Below, in pieces: positions 23,626 through 32,223 of a stretch of DNA of 32,223 nucleotides. Numbering within the stretch: the stretch's first letter is position 1; each line of letters begins with the position of its first letter. Source of the DNA: Candidatus Helarchaeota archaeon (GTDB lineage Archaea > Asgardarchaeota > Lokiarchaeia > Helarchaeales > HEL-GB-A). The translations under genes and the position numbers were made by a program. The notes beneath the pieces were generated by a model. It ran no database searches. It was not told where the DNA came from and saw only the letters and a list, made by a program, of their open reading frames with translations. The stretch is from contig JABXJU010000022.1 in the NCBI GenBank assembly GCA_013375405.1, forward strand, positions 1-32,223. Direction: 5' to 3'.

Positions 23626-24720
23626 TTAAAGCGTGATATATTTACTTTTCATTTCATCGTCTAAATCTTCATCGAGTGGAGATAGTGTGGTTAGTTTTTG
23701 GGAAATATCGGAAAGTAATGTCCGAGCTTCTTCTTCATCAAAATGACCAGCAAGTTGAGCTTTAAGTTTATTTAAAATGTTAGTGCGTTCTCGCAATTCA
23801 CTCTGAAGTTCTAGCACTTTATTCTTCCATACTTGAATTTCACCTGATGAAGGGGCAATACCCGCTGTTGTTCCAGTAGGTATTTCAGAAGAACTTGTTA
23901 AGTGAGTGCGCAAGTCAGCTATTTCAGCATCCTGCTCAGTTATTTCAGATTGTAAAGATTGAATTCTTGTTTCTAATAGATCAATACGTGCTAATTGAAT
24001 TTCTAATTCAGAAATTTTTCCATCCTTTTCTTTATTTCTTCGTTCCAAGCTAGCCATTTGTGTTTTTAATGTTTCAATTTTTGCAATGTATTCAGTGGCT
24101 GCATCGGTAAAACCTTTTCCCTCCACCACATCTTGGAGCGTTTTAATGATCCCTTCTTGCTCTGCAATCTTATTTTTAAGATCCGCGAGGGAACTTTCAT
24201 CGGAAATTTCTGTTGAGGTTGTTGCATCTAGATCTCGAGCGATTGAGTCGAAAAAATCATCAAGATCTGCCTTAATCTCAATTTCTTGATTAATAAGAGC
24301 ATTGTACAACTTAGGTAATGTTTGTTTGTAGGATTCCCCGATGTTAGAAAGGATATCTTGAAATGAAGTGGTTCTGGCATCAAATCTTTTTACAGGGAAT
24401 TCAGAAAGTACAATTTCAGAGCCAGCGGGAAGGATTTTAAGATATTTTCTTGGATTTTCATCTTTCTCTAGTAACATAGAAATTACAAAATTTGGTGTAA
24501 TATGATATTTAGAGGTAATTAGACCTGAAAAGAAACTAACTACATTTAACTCCTTTTCACGTAAGGTGATAACATTTGCATCTAAATTTCGCATTCGATG
24601 AGTGCTCCCGATTCGCATGACTACCTCATCAGATACATCAAAATTAGTGGCTGGATGCTTATAAATGAGAAAAAATCCTTCCTTGTTAGTCCAACCAACT
24701 AAAATAATTCCTTTAGGCAC
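23626..24720 (-). CDS. Protein with longin-like N-terminal domain and coiled-coil tail
   Basis: A 364-residue protein starting with GTG behind GGTGA. Residues 1-110 form a small alpha/beta domain: strand KGIILVGWTN, FFLIYKHP, then a helix-rich segment and strands FVISMLLEKDE and YLKILPAGSEIVLSEFPV. The order resembles longin or roadblock-type domains that are abundant in Asgard archaea and act with small GTPases, but I cannot prove the match by eye. Residues 180-285 are coiled coil (LKNKIAEQEGIIKTLQDVVE and following) and a second coil follows a Ser/Thr-rich linker (SSSEIPTGTTAGIAPSSGE). It is the first gene of a two-gene operon with another coiled-coil protein. A membrane-trafficking or cytoskeleton-like role is inference. 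Confidence 0.65.
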   Translation of the reverse strand: MPKGIILVGWTNKEGFFLIYKHPATNFDVSDEVVMRIGSTHRMRNLDANVITLREKELNVVSFFSGLITSKYHITPNFVISMLLEKDENPRKYLKILPAGSEIVLSEFPVKRFDARTTSFQDILSNIGESYKQTLPKLYNALINQEIEIKADLDDFFDSIARDLDATTSTEISDESSLADLKNKIAEQEGIIKTLQDVVEGKGFTDAATEYIAKIETLKTQMASLERRNKEKDGKISELEIQLARIDLLETRIQSLQSEITEQDAEIADLRTHLTSSSEIPTGTTAGIAPSSGEIQVWKNKVLELQSELRERTNILNKLKAQLAGHFDEEEARTLLSDISQKLTTLSPLDEDLDDEMKSKYITL

Positions 24721-25081
24721 TCAGCTCACCGGTTTTTTAATTCTCTCTAAGAACACTTTTCCAATCATTCGATGGTAATTTTAAGATTTTATTGTTTATT
24801 ATAATTTTTTAAAGACCATAAATGATGCCTTTCAACTTTTTGATACGTACCTCCCTTTCTAAATTCGTAACAGAATTGAACCAAATTTCTTATTAAAACC
24901 AAAATCAAAAGATTAATAAAAACTATTAAAATCATAAACTTACAATTTACGAGTGCAAATGGATATTTAAAATCCTCAGATCTTCTATTTCCAGTTAAAT
25001 TTAGATGTTTTTCGTCTGTAATACTTACTAATATCTATATTAAATCACCTTTGTTACAAATTGATAAAAGGAACAGTAAAA
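24721..25081. other. Divergent intergenic region
   Basis: A 361-bp AT-rich gap between the coiled-coil operon (leftward) and the giant surface protein gene (rightward). I see no gene. TATATTAAAT near 25036-25045 is a plausible TATA box for the rightward gene, about 40 bp from its ATG, and TAAAAGGAAC just ahead of the ATG supplies a weak ribosome site. Nothing else stands out. Confidence 0.5.
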
Positions 25082-28000
25082 ATGAAGAAAAAAATTGGAA
25101 GCTTGTTCATTCTTTGCATGCTTTGTTTATCCAGTATGATTATAATTTTTCAAAATTCGCCTTTCACGCCTCTTATTCATCAAAATGAAGGAAATTCCGA
25201 GGAAGAATTGCTGATTGATGATCCAATTTCAACGAATGATGTTGCAGATTATTCAAAGCAGGGGGAGGACGTAAATAATCCGCGAGATTCAGCAGATTTT
25301 TCCGAATTATATTATAAATATAAAAATGCCACATTATTTCAAGCAAATGCAACCATTGAGTATTTAATTTCTAATTTATGGGATTTGAGTTTTAAAGGGT
25401 TTAATGATTCAGACGCAACTGATGCAAAAAAGAGAACATTCGATAATATGCTAATGATAATTACATTACTGGCATATCATGATATGAACCCTCAAGCAGA
25501 ATATATTTCATTTGCCGAAGAAATTTTCAATTTTGAATATAATTTTTTATGGGATAATCAATCAAATTTGTTTCTTAGTTATTGTGATTATAATGGCAAT
25601 AATCCCTCTTCGTTAACAAATAGTTCTGATAATGTCCTTGCTATTGTTGCCCTTTCAAAACTTTTTGAAGCCACGGGTAATCAAACCTATTTAGAAATAG
25701 CAAATTCCACCTATACAGCCCTCAATTCTGTTTTTTACGACACAACTAAAGGAGGATATTTTAGGAGTAATGCATCAGGTGATAATAATAAATTTACATA
25801 TGACAATTTACTTGTGAGCACATTTTTAAGCGAAATATATCGAATCGGATACTTATCCTTAGATACTCGAGTAGATGCATTAGAAAAAGCTGAAAACACT
25901 CTTAATTTAGTTATTTCATACTATTTAAACGGTACTTTTGGCTTTTTCTTATCAGGAGATATTAATTGGACCAATCTAAATGAAGAAAAAAGTGCTTTAA
26001 TCAATGCGCTTGCAATAGATACTTTAGTTTCATTGTATGACCTTACTTCAAATCAAACCTATCTAGAGATTGCAGTAAATATCGCTGAATTCATAAATAC
26101 TGCATTTTGGGATTCAAATGGGATAAATCGGGGGTACAATACCACAGTTACATGGGATGGAAGTACTACACTAAATTCAACGAAATATCTTGAGGTTAAT
26201 TCTTTAATTATGGCAGCATTTTTAAAATTATTTGAAAAAACATACAACTCAACTCATTATCTGGACGCGCTCAATATCTCACGATTTCTTAATACCTATT
26301 TACTTGATTCTAGTACAAATGCGTTTAATTATTCAGTCGATTTTACTTTTGTCTCCTCGAATTCATCCTTAAAATCTACGGCAGCTAATGCTTGGGTAAT
26401 TCAAGCATTACTTAACTATCGATACCCGCGTCCGTATTTAACAAGAGCGAATACAACAATGACAATGGTTGAAAATTACATGTATTCCAATGATGGATTT
26501 GATAGTTTAATTATGTATGATTGGAGTACTCTCACATCCCAAGTTATTTCTGAATTTCCTATTCAGATTACACTTGAAGATTTATTTAATATCAGCAAAT
26601 CCCCTAGCTCAAACTTATATTCCATAAATACAGTTCTGGAACTAGCAGATGAAACTCGTTTAGATGATTATCTCCTCCTAGCAAATAAAACAATGTATTT
26701 TTTAAATCAAACTGCGTTTTCCCATGCGTTTTCGGATAATATAACCGAACTCAGCTACTCCACGAAAACAAATGCTTGGGGAATTTTATCTTTATTAAAT
26801 CTCTATGAAAAAACTAATGATACGCTATTTTTAGAAATGGCCAATGAAACATGGTTCTTTTTAAGGGATAGTTTCTGGGATAATGTAACTTTTGGATATA
26901 ATACGAGTACCTCAGAATTGGAGTATAAAAATTTAGTCTCAAATTGTCTAATGATTTGGGCAAATCTAGCAATTCTTAATTCAACACATATTATTTTTGA
27001 CAATACTACTCGAGGCAATGCTTCAGTTTATGTAAATCAAACAATTAATATAATAAATCAAAAGATGTGGGATGGTATAAATTTTGGATATTATTCAAAT
27101 GCTTCGAGTGATTGGACCCCTATTACAACAGAAGAAACTGCAAAAAAAATCTATGAGAATAGTATAATGATTCAAACATTACTTAAGTATAATGATTTTT
27201 ATCCAAACAATCCTAATCACACACTTTATGAAGATCGGATAAATAAAACAATTGAATTTCTTTTTGAAAATTTGTGGGATAACGAAGTGGGAGGCTTTTA
27301 TTTAGGGTGTGATGAAAATGGTACTTCTCAAATTGCAGAAAAATATACTTATGGAAACAATTGGGCAACCCTAACTTTCTTAGAATTGTATAAGAATACT
27401 GGAAATTTTTCCTATTATTTATTAGCAGAGAAAACAAATAATTTTGTTAACACTTATCTATGGGATTTTGAGCATGGTGGATACTTTCATCGATGTTCTG
27501 AAGATGGTGTTCCGATTATATCGGGAACAATTTCAGGAGCATCGGGAACAATTCTTGTAGCCTTCAAATATCTTGATAATCAGATTTCATCCGTATTAAC
27601 CTTAACTCGACTCTCTGCCTTAAAAAATGCAATGGAATTTCCATTAATTGTTGATATCGAATTCGATCCGGACCAAATAGATCGAGGGGCACTCGGGTTA
27701 CAAATAACTTTAAAACTAATCGATATCGAAGGAGTTCCAATTAATCAAGCCAACATTTCAATTTCAACAAGTGGATTATATCAAACGATTGCAACAGAGA
27801 TTTTTTATGGATTTACAGATACGACAAATCTTGAAAATCAAAATGGAAATAATTTTTCTAGTAGTTTGGATATTTCGCCCTTCTTGGGAAAGTTTCATTT
27901 AACAGTTTCAGCATATAATTCTTCAATGGCAAGTACTTGGCTTTATATCACGAATACCCGTACCTTTGATGCATATTTATCAAAGGCATTTACACTTTTA

Positions 28001-31000
28001 ACTGGTATTAATATTATGAATTTTGATCAACAATATGGAGGATATGTTAGATCAGCGACTGCTGGACTTAATTTGACAAAATATACATTTGATAATTTGA
28101 TGGGTATTTTGGCATTATTGGAGTTTATTAATGGGTCGGGACTAAATTTAGCCTATAATTTAACAACTTCAGATTTTGAACAATCGTTAACGACATACAT
28201 TTTCCAAACTTTCAAATTTCTAAATGATACTTTATTGTTTAGTCCAACAAATATAACAACTGCGTTTTTCAGTAATGCTCAGGTAGATGGTAGCAATCCT
28301 GATGATGACATTTTATGTAAAGATACGGCTTTGGCTATTATTGCATTGCTTGAATATTTCCAACTTACAAATAATACGGATTATTTGGACATGGCAAACA
28401 AGACTTGGGTATATTTGAATACAACCTTTTGGGATACTGAATATTCAGGATATATGCATGTAAATGGGACAGAGGGAAACCAGACAAAATATTCAGTTGA
28501 TAATATTTGGGCAATTATGGCAAATTTGGCAATCTATAATGTTGTTGGTATTAATAATACAATACGTAATAGTGCCTTGGAAATGGCCAACCTCACATTA
28601 CAGCTTTTGAACCAAAGTATTTGGGATAATGTATATTCAGGATTTTATTCTTCATTTAATGGATCGACCTGGGTTCCCTTTAATACATCATTTTGTAAAC
28701 AAGCAGAAGTGAATATACTAGCCGTCCAAGCGTTCATTGAGTTTGCTGATTTAATCAACGATTCAAAACGCGATGTTTATATCAAATATGCAAATGAAAC
28801 ATTCATCTTCATAAATCAATATCTCAAAGATAATGAATTTTTAGGGTATTTCAGCTCTATTAATAGAAATGGAACCGAAATAGACACAAATAAAACGCTA
28901 TCAGAAAATAGTCTCATGATTTTAGCCCTCTTGGACCTTTATCGTATAAATAATTATAATTACACCTATTATCAGCTTGCAGAAGAGATCATATACTTTA
29001 TTGATCACTATTTCAGGAGTCCTTACGCCACGATCTATCATAATATATCTTCTAAAGTTGGTGCGATTTTCTTTAATATTGATGATTATGTGCCGACAGA
29101 AAGTTATTCTAACTTTCTCTTTCTTAGAGGCTTAATCAAAACAGATTTACAGCAGCAGAATATGGATTATCCATTAGTAATTGATGACATTGCAGTTGAA
29201 TCGCCCCAACTAGGGGAAATTCAAAATACGGTGAATATAACAGTTAAAATAAATGATTCAAATGGCAATCCTGTTGAAAATGCAACGGTAATTGGAATAA
29301 TTTACGGTATATATCAGGTTTTTTCTTTTACGCAATTGACGAATAACACATATTATTCTCTAGTAAATGTTTCATCCATGGCTGGAAGTCTCAATATAAG
29401 CTTTCTTGCATTTAAAGAGGGGTATTCAGCTGGAATAAAAGAGTATTCATTCTCTCGCATCCTTCCAACTTATATTCAAAAGGGGTATGAGACACTTATC
29501 GCATTAATCGTTCGACTTTGGAGCGATACAGAAAATATTTTATATAAGAATGAGATAAATTACCAATTTGATTCCTTTGCTAATTTTTTGGCAATTGAAG
29601 CGTTGCTCGATTTTGCGGAAATTGGAGGAAATATCTTATGGTTATTTAATTGGTTCGCAAATCGCACGCTCATCTCTTTTGCTGAATTAATTGCAAATAA
29701 TCTCAAAAATGTATTAAATTCTTCAATAGTCCAAGTGGATTCTCAAAATGTTTCAGGATATATATCAGAAACTGAAAATGATATACCTGTCAATCGTACC
29801 GAGTGTACATCAAATGCTCAGGCTATTATCTCATTCTTAGAGTTATATAATAAAACGGGCGAACCAAGTTATCTAGAATTAGCGAATAGTACGTGGCTAT
29901 ATTTTAATGAAACATTTTGGGATCCCATAAATTTTGGCTATTTTCCTGATAATTCATCCTCATCTTCCGAAAAGAAACTGTACGACAATTGTTTAGCAAT
30001 TTTAGCGAACCTTGCTATAAATCAAGCTTCAGGAATAAATCCAAGCATCCGAAACCAAGCATTTGTCTTAGCAAACGCGACTTTTTATACAATGAACCAG
30101 TCGCTTTGGGATAATGTAAGTGGAACCTATTACTCCCATTGTGATAATAATTGGTCCAATCCCCAATCTAGACATACTGACGCAAATGCTCTAATGATTT
30201 TGACTTTATTAGAACTTTACTCTCATAATTCAACTCAAACGAGGTATTTACACAGGGCAAATATAACAGCTGAGATCTTTATTAACAGTTTTTATGATTC
30301 AGAGGATGGTGGATTTTATCAATATTTATACGATAACTTTACAGCTCCTGTGAATGAACCAGGTACATGGAAATATTTAAGTGATAATGCATGGGCAATC
30401 CTTGCGCTTACAGAATTGTATAAAATTAATCGAAATACATCCTACTATTATATGGCTGAGGAGGGTATGAATTTTGTTAATACTCACTTAGCAAACCATT
30501 TCAATGAGTATTTAAACACCCAAATTGATGATATTAATGGTTATTGGGATATAAGTAATAAATCTGGATTTGTTATTGGAAAACCTTATGGAAAATATAT
30601 TGGATCTCTAGAACCAACTGCTTTAATAATCCAAGCCCTTCTCAAATTATATAATATTGCAAACTTGACCCTCCCTTGGCTTAATACAACGGTTCAAATT
30701 ATCCCAGCATCTGACCCACCTACTGGAGAATATTGTAACTTAACAATTTCAATAGTTGATGAGAATGGGATGAATATAAAAGCAGATTTGAATATAACAG
30801 TGGTTGGATGGAAAAGAGAGCCAGGCGGAAGCCGAGAAACCATTTTACAAGATCTTGAGCATGAATATGACTCAAATACTCAAGAATATAAAGTGAAGAA
30901 TGTAGATCTCTCTGCTCTTGATGATTTTTATTTCCATATTTTTGTTAAAAACAGTTCATATGCTACTTGGTGGAATGCCTATTATCTTCGTCGGGCGAAT

Positions 31001-32223
31001 ACTTCTATTCCGATAATTTGGGGGGTTGGAGGTGATTACGTCCCAAGTGAAAATTATTGGCAATATACAATTGGAGAGGATGTAGTAATCATTGAAATCT
31101 TATATATGGATGATGAAACATTATTAGGAATTCCTGGAGCTACTTTAAATTTTACAGTATATTTTCCAAATGCAACCATTTGGTTTTCTGAATTAGTGAT
31201 AACGAATTCTACTGGATGGGGACAATTCATCTTTGGTCCTATCCCAAATATCGCCGAATTATTTGGGCTTTATTATGTTACAGTATATACGTCTCATGCA
31301 AATAACTTAATCAGTCCAATTACATGGTATGCCTCTACAGACGCTAGTATAACGATAAATATCGATTATGGCGTCTCAATACCATTCTTCTATCCACTTG
31401 AGCCATTTGTCGGGCAAGGTGATAAGGTTCCATGCAATGTTACTCTCAAGCACCGAATGAAAGCTAATTTAACGGTAGATATTTCGATCGCTTCTGAGGG
31501 GGTATTAATTCCAATCACCCTTTCAAAGAATTTAACGACTGGATATAATTCCTTTTTAATTGAAGCTGAGGTAGATGAACGTACGACTATAGGGACATAT
31601 TTTATCTATATTAACGTTAGTTATGAAAATAAAGTCATTCGGGATTCCTTCTTTTTCATAAATATAGTTTCTGCTGCAATTATTAGAAATTATTATGTGC
31701 CCACGTGGGTAGCTGAAGACGATGTGCGATATGCAGTGATAGAATTCGAGCACAGAAAGATATGGGAAACTTCTAATATATCAGTTAAGATTGATTGTGC
31801 CGCATTGGAAGAAAACTCAATGGTTCAAGTCTTACAGCCTTCAACTTGGCAAGAGTATTATTTCCCCTTAATTGTAAAGAATGATATCCCCTATGGAGTG
31901 TATTCAGGTGAAATTGTCATCGAAAGGGTTAATTACACATTAGAATTTGAAAATGCTTCCTTGACTTTTCAAATTGAAGTGAAATCTTCGATAGAGGTTA
32001 CTAGTATTCACGTTCCATCAGAATTGGCTCAAAATCAAGGATCTTTTATCGCAATTGAAGTTCAAAACAATAAAGTAACACAGCTTCACATAAAAATTGT
32101 CGGATATGGCGACGGATTCAATAATCAAGAAGAAATCTTTATGATAGATCCTGCAGAAACTGAAACAATTAATATACCTTTACGCTATTATAAAAATCCC
32201 TGGGATACTGGGATTCGTGAATA
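25082..32223 (+). CDS. Giant secreted surface protein with toroid and Ig-like modules, C terminus beyond window
   Basis: An open frame of 2380 residues with no stop before the edge. The N terminus is a signal peptide (MKKKIGSLFILCMLCLSSMI). Residues about 70-850 and two later blocks carry repeated helical-hairpin units of alpha/alpha-toroid type: WA.L..LELY..TGN.SYL..A, then FWD...GGY/F, as in NWATLTFLELYKNTGNFSYY and YLWDFEHGGYFHRC. Ig-like beta domains begin near residues 856, 1362 and 1869 (for example NTVNITVKINDSNGNPVENA), so toroid plus Ig recur with a period of about 507 residues. From about 1960 on the chain is beta-rich. Asn-x-Ser/Thr sequons are very frequent, fitting an N-glycosylated archaeal cell-surface protein. 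An anchor would lie downstream. A glycan-binding or glycan-cleaving role is possible; no catalytic pair was identified. Confidence 0.9.
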   Translation, partial: MKKKIGSLFILCMLCLSSMIIIFQNSPFTPLIHQNEGNSEEELLIDDPISTNDVADYSKQGEDVNNPRDSADFSELYYKYKNATLFQANATIEYLISNLWDLSFKGFNDSDATDAKKRTFDNMLMIITLLAYHDMNPQAEYISFAEEIFNFEYNFLWDNQSNLFLSYCDYNGNNPSSLTNSSDNVLAIVALSKLFEATGNQTYLEIANSTYTALNSVFYDTTKGGYFRSNASGDNNKFTYDNLLVSTFLSEIYRIGYLSLDTRVDALEKAENTLNLVISYYLNGTFGFFLSGDINWTNLNEEKSALINALAIDTLVSLYDLTSNQTYLEIAVNIAEFINTAFWDSNGINRGYNTTVTWDGSTTLNSTKYLEVNSLIMAAFLKLFEKTYNSTHYLDALNISRFLNTYLLDSSTNAFNYSVDFTFVSSNSSLKSTAANAWVIQALLNYRYPRPYLTRANTTMTMVENYMYSNDGFDSLIMYDWSTLTSQVISEFPIQITLEDLFNISKSPSSNLYSINTVLELADETRLDDYLLLANKTMYFLNQTAFSHAFSDNITELSYSTKTNAWGILSLLNLYEKTNDTLFLEMANETWFFLRDSFWDNVTFGYNTSTSELEYKNLVSNCLMIWANLAILNSTHIIFDNTTRGNASVYVNQTINIINQKMWDGINFGYYSNASSDWTPITTEETAKKIYENSIMIQTLLKYNDFYPNNPNHTLYEDRINKTIEFLFENLWDNEVGGFYLGCDENGTSQIAEKYTYGNNWATLTFLELYKNTGNFSYYLLAEKTNNFVNTYLWDFEHGGYFHRCSEDGVPIISGTISGASGTILVAFKYLDNQISSVLTLTRLSALKNAMEFPLIVDIEFDPDQIDRGALGLQITLKLIDIEGVPINQANISISTSGLYQTIATEIFYGFTDTTNLENQNGNNFSSSLDISPFLGKFHLTVSAYNSSMASTWLYITNTRTFDAYLSKAFTLLTGINIMNFDQQYGGYVRSATAGLNLTKYTFDNLMGILALLEFINGSGLNLAYNLTTSDFEQSLTTYIFQTFKFLNDTLLFSPTNITTAFFSNAQVDGSNPDDDILCKDTALAIIALLEYFQLTNNTDYLDMANKTWVYLNTTFWDTEYSGYMHVNGTEGNQTKYSVDNIWAIMANLAIYNVVGINNTIRNSALEMANLTLQLLNQSIWDNVYSGFYSSFNGSTWVPFNTSFCKQAEVNILAVQAFIEFADLINDSKRDVYIKYANETFIFINQYLKDNEFLGYFSSINRNGTEIDTNKTLSENSLMILALLDLYRINNYNYTYYQLAEEIIYFIDHYFRSPYATIYHNISSKVGAIFFNIDDYVPTESYSNFLFLRGLIKTDLQQQNMDYPLVIDDIAVESPQLGEIQNTVNITVKINDSNGNPVENATVIGIIYGIYQVFSFTQLTNNTYYSLVNVSSMAGSLNISFLAFKEGYSAGIKEYSFSRILPTYIQKGYETLIALIVRLWSDTENILYKNEINYQFDSFANFLAIEALLDFAEIGGNILWLFNWFANRTLISFAELIANNLKNVLNSSIVQVDSQNVSGYISETENDIPVNRTECTSNAQAIISFLELYNKTGEPSYLELANSTWLYFNETFWDPINFGYFPDNSSSSSEKKLYDNCLAILANLAINQASGINPSIRNQAFVLANATFYTMNQSLWDNVSGTYYSHCDNNWSNPQSRHTDANALMILTLLELYSHNSTQTRYLHRANITAEIFINSFYDSEDGGFYQYLYDNFTAPVNEPGTWKYLSDNAWAILALTELYKINRNTSYYYMAEEGMNFVNTHLANHFNEYLNTQIDDINGYWDISNKSGFVIGKPYGKYIGSLEPTALIIQALLKLYNIANLTLPWLNTTVQIIPASDPPTGEYCNLTISIVDENGMNIKADLNITVVGWKREPGGSRETILQDLEHEYDSNTQEYKVKNVDLSALDDFYFHIFVKNSSYATWWNAYYLRRANTSIPIIWGVGGDYVPSENYWQYTIGEDVVIIEILYMDDETLLGIPGATLNFTVYFPNATIWFSELVITNSTGWGQFIFGPIPNIAELFGLYYVTVYTSHANNLISPITWYASTDASITINIDYGVSIPFFYPLEPFVGQGDKVPCNVTLKHRMKANLTVDISIASEGVLIPITLSKNLTTGYNSFLIEAEVDERTTIGTYFIYINVSYENKVIRDSFFFINIVSAAIIRNYYVPTWVAEDDVRYAVIEFEHRKIWETSNISVKIDCAALEENSMVQVLQPSTWQEYYFPLIVKNDIPYGVYSGEIVIERVNYTLEFENASLTFQIEVKSSIEVTSIHVPSELAQNQGSFIAIEVQNNKVTQLHIKIVGYGDGFNNQEEIFMIDPAETETINIPLRYYKNPWDTGIRE

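Overview
The window looks like a piece of an archaeal chromosome, most likely an Asgard archaeon of the Lokiarchaeia type. That assignment is inference. What I see is AT-rich DNA with TATA boxes of the TTTAAATA kind, good Shine-Dalgarno sites in front of ATG, GTG or TTG, and an archaeal methanogen-type homocysteine gene pair. There is also a tungsten-type aldehyde ferredoxin oxidoreductase, an N-terminal domain resembling longin-type domains on a coiled-coil protein, and a giant sequon-rich surface protein. No rRNA or tRNA gene was recognised.

Layout. 1-11.4 kb is ordinary metabolic chromosome: an acyl-CoA dehydrogenase cut by the left edge; a nitroreductase with two small genes; an isocitrate/isopropylmalate dehydrogenase-type gene (one frameshift) convergent with a 2-isopropylmalate/citramalate synthase; a metallo-beta-lactamase hydrolase tail to tail with an AMMECR1 gene; a uroporphyrinogen-decarboxylase-family methyltransferase; an overlapping AAA+/VWA chelatase pair without a large subunit; a small Cys-rich protein; and a NIL-domain ferredoxin.

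11.5-18.75 kb is an accessory island with different content and, towards its right end, visibly higher GC. It holds a small membrane protein, an Apea/HEPN-type protein, a class III nucleotidyl cyclase with altered specificity residues, a minus-strand cluster (small ORF, DUF4365-type nuclease-like protein, TPR protein with 102-bp DNA repeats), a palindrome-rich gene-free stretch, and a 681-residue PD-(D/E)xK-like protein. The island lies between two genes that normally act together: the ferredoxin at 10.9 kb and the homocysteine-forming DUF39-CBS gene at 18.75-20.25 kb. Next to the ferredoxin is a relic of that second gene: its promoter, an inverted repeat upstream of it, and its last 34 codons.

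20.4-24.7 kb continues on the minus strand with an aldehyde ferredoxin oxidoreductase (one frameshift) and a pair of coiled-coil proteins. From 25.08 kb to the right edge a single open frame encodes the first 2380 residues of a secreted giant built from alpha/alpha-toroid-like blocks and Ig-like blocks with a period of about 507 residues.

The two frameshifts (near 3009 and 21971) are each explained by one missing base in a short homopolymer, so base-calling error is as likely as gene decay. The most interesting parts are the split homocysteine operon with its promoter relic, the HEPN/cyclase pair as a possible nucleotide-signalling defence module, the repeat-rich control region near 16.3 kb, and the modular giant protein.
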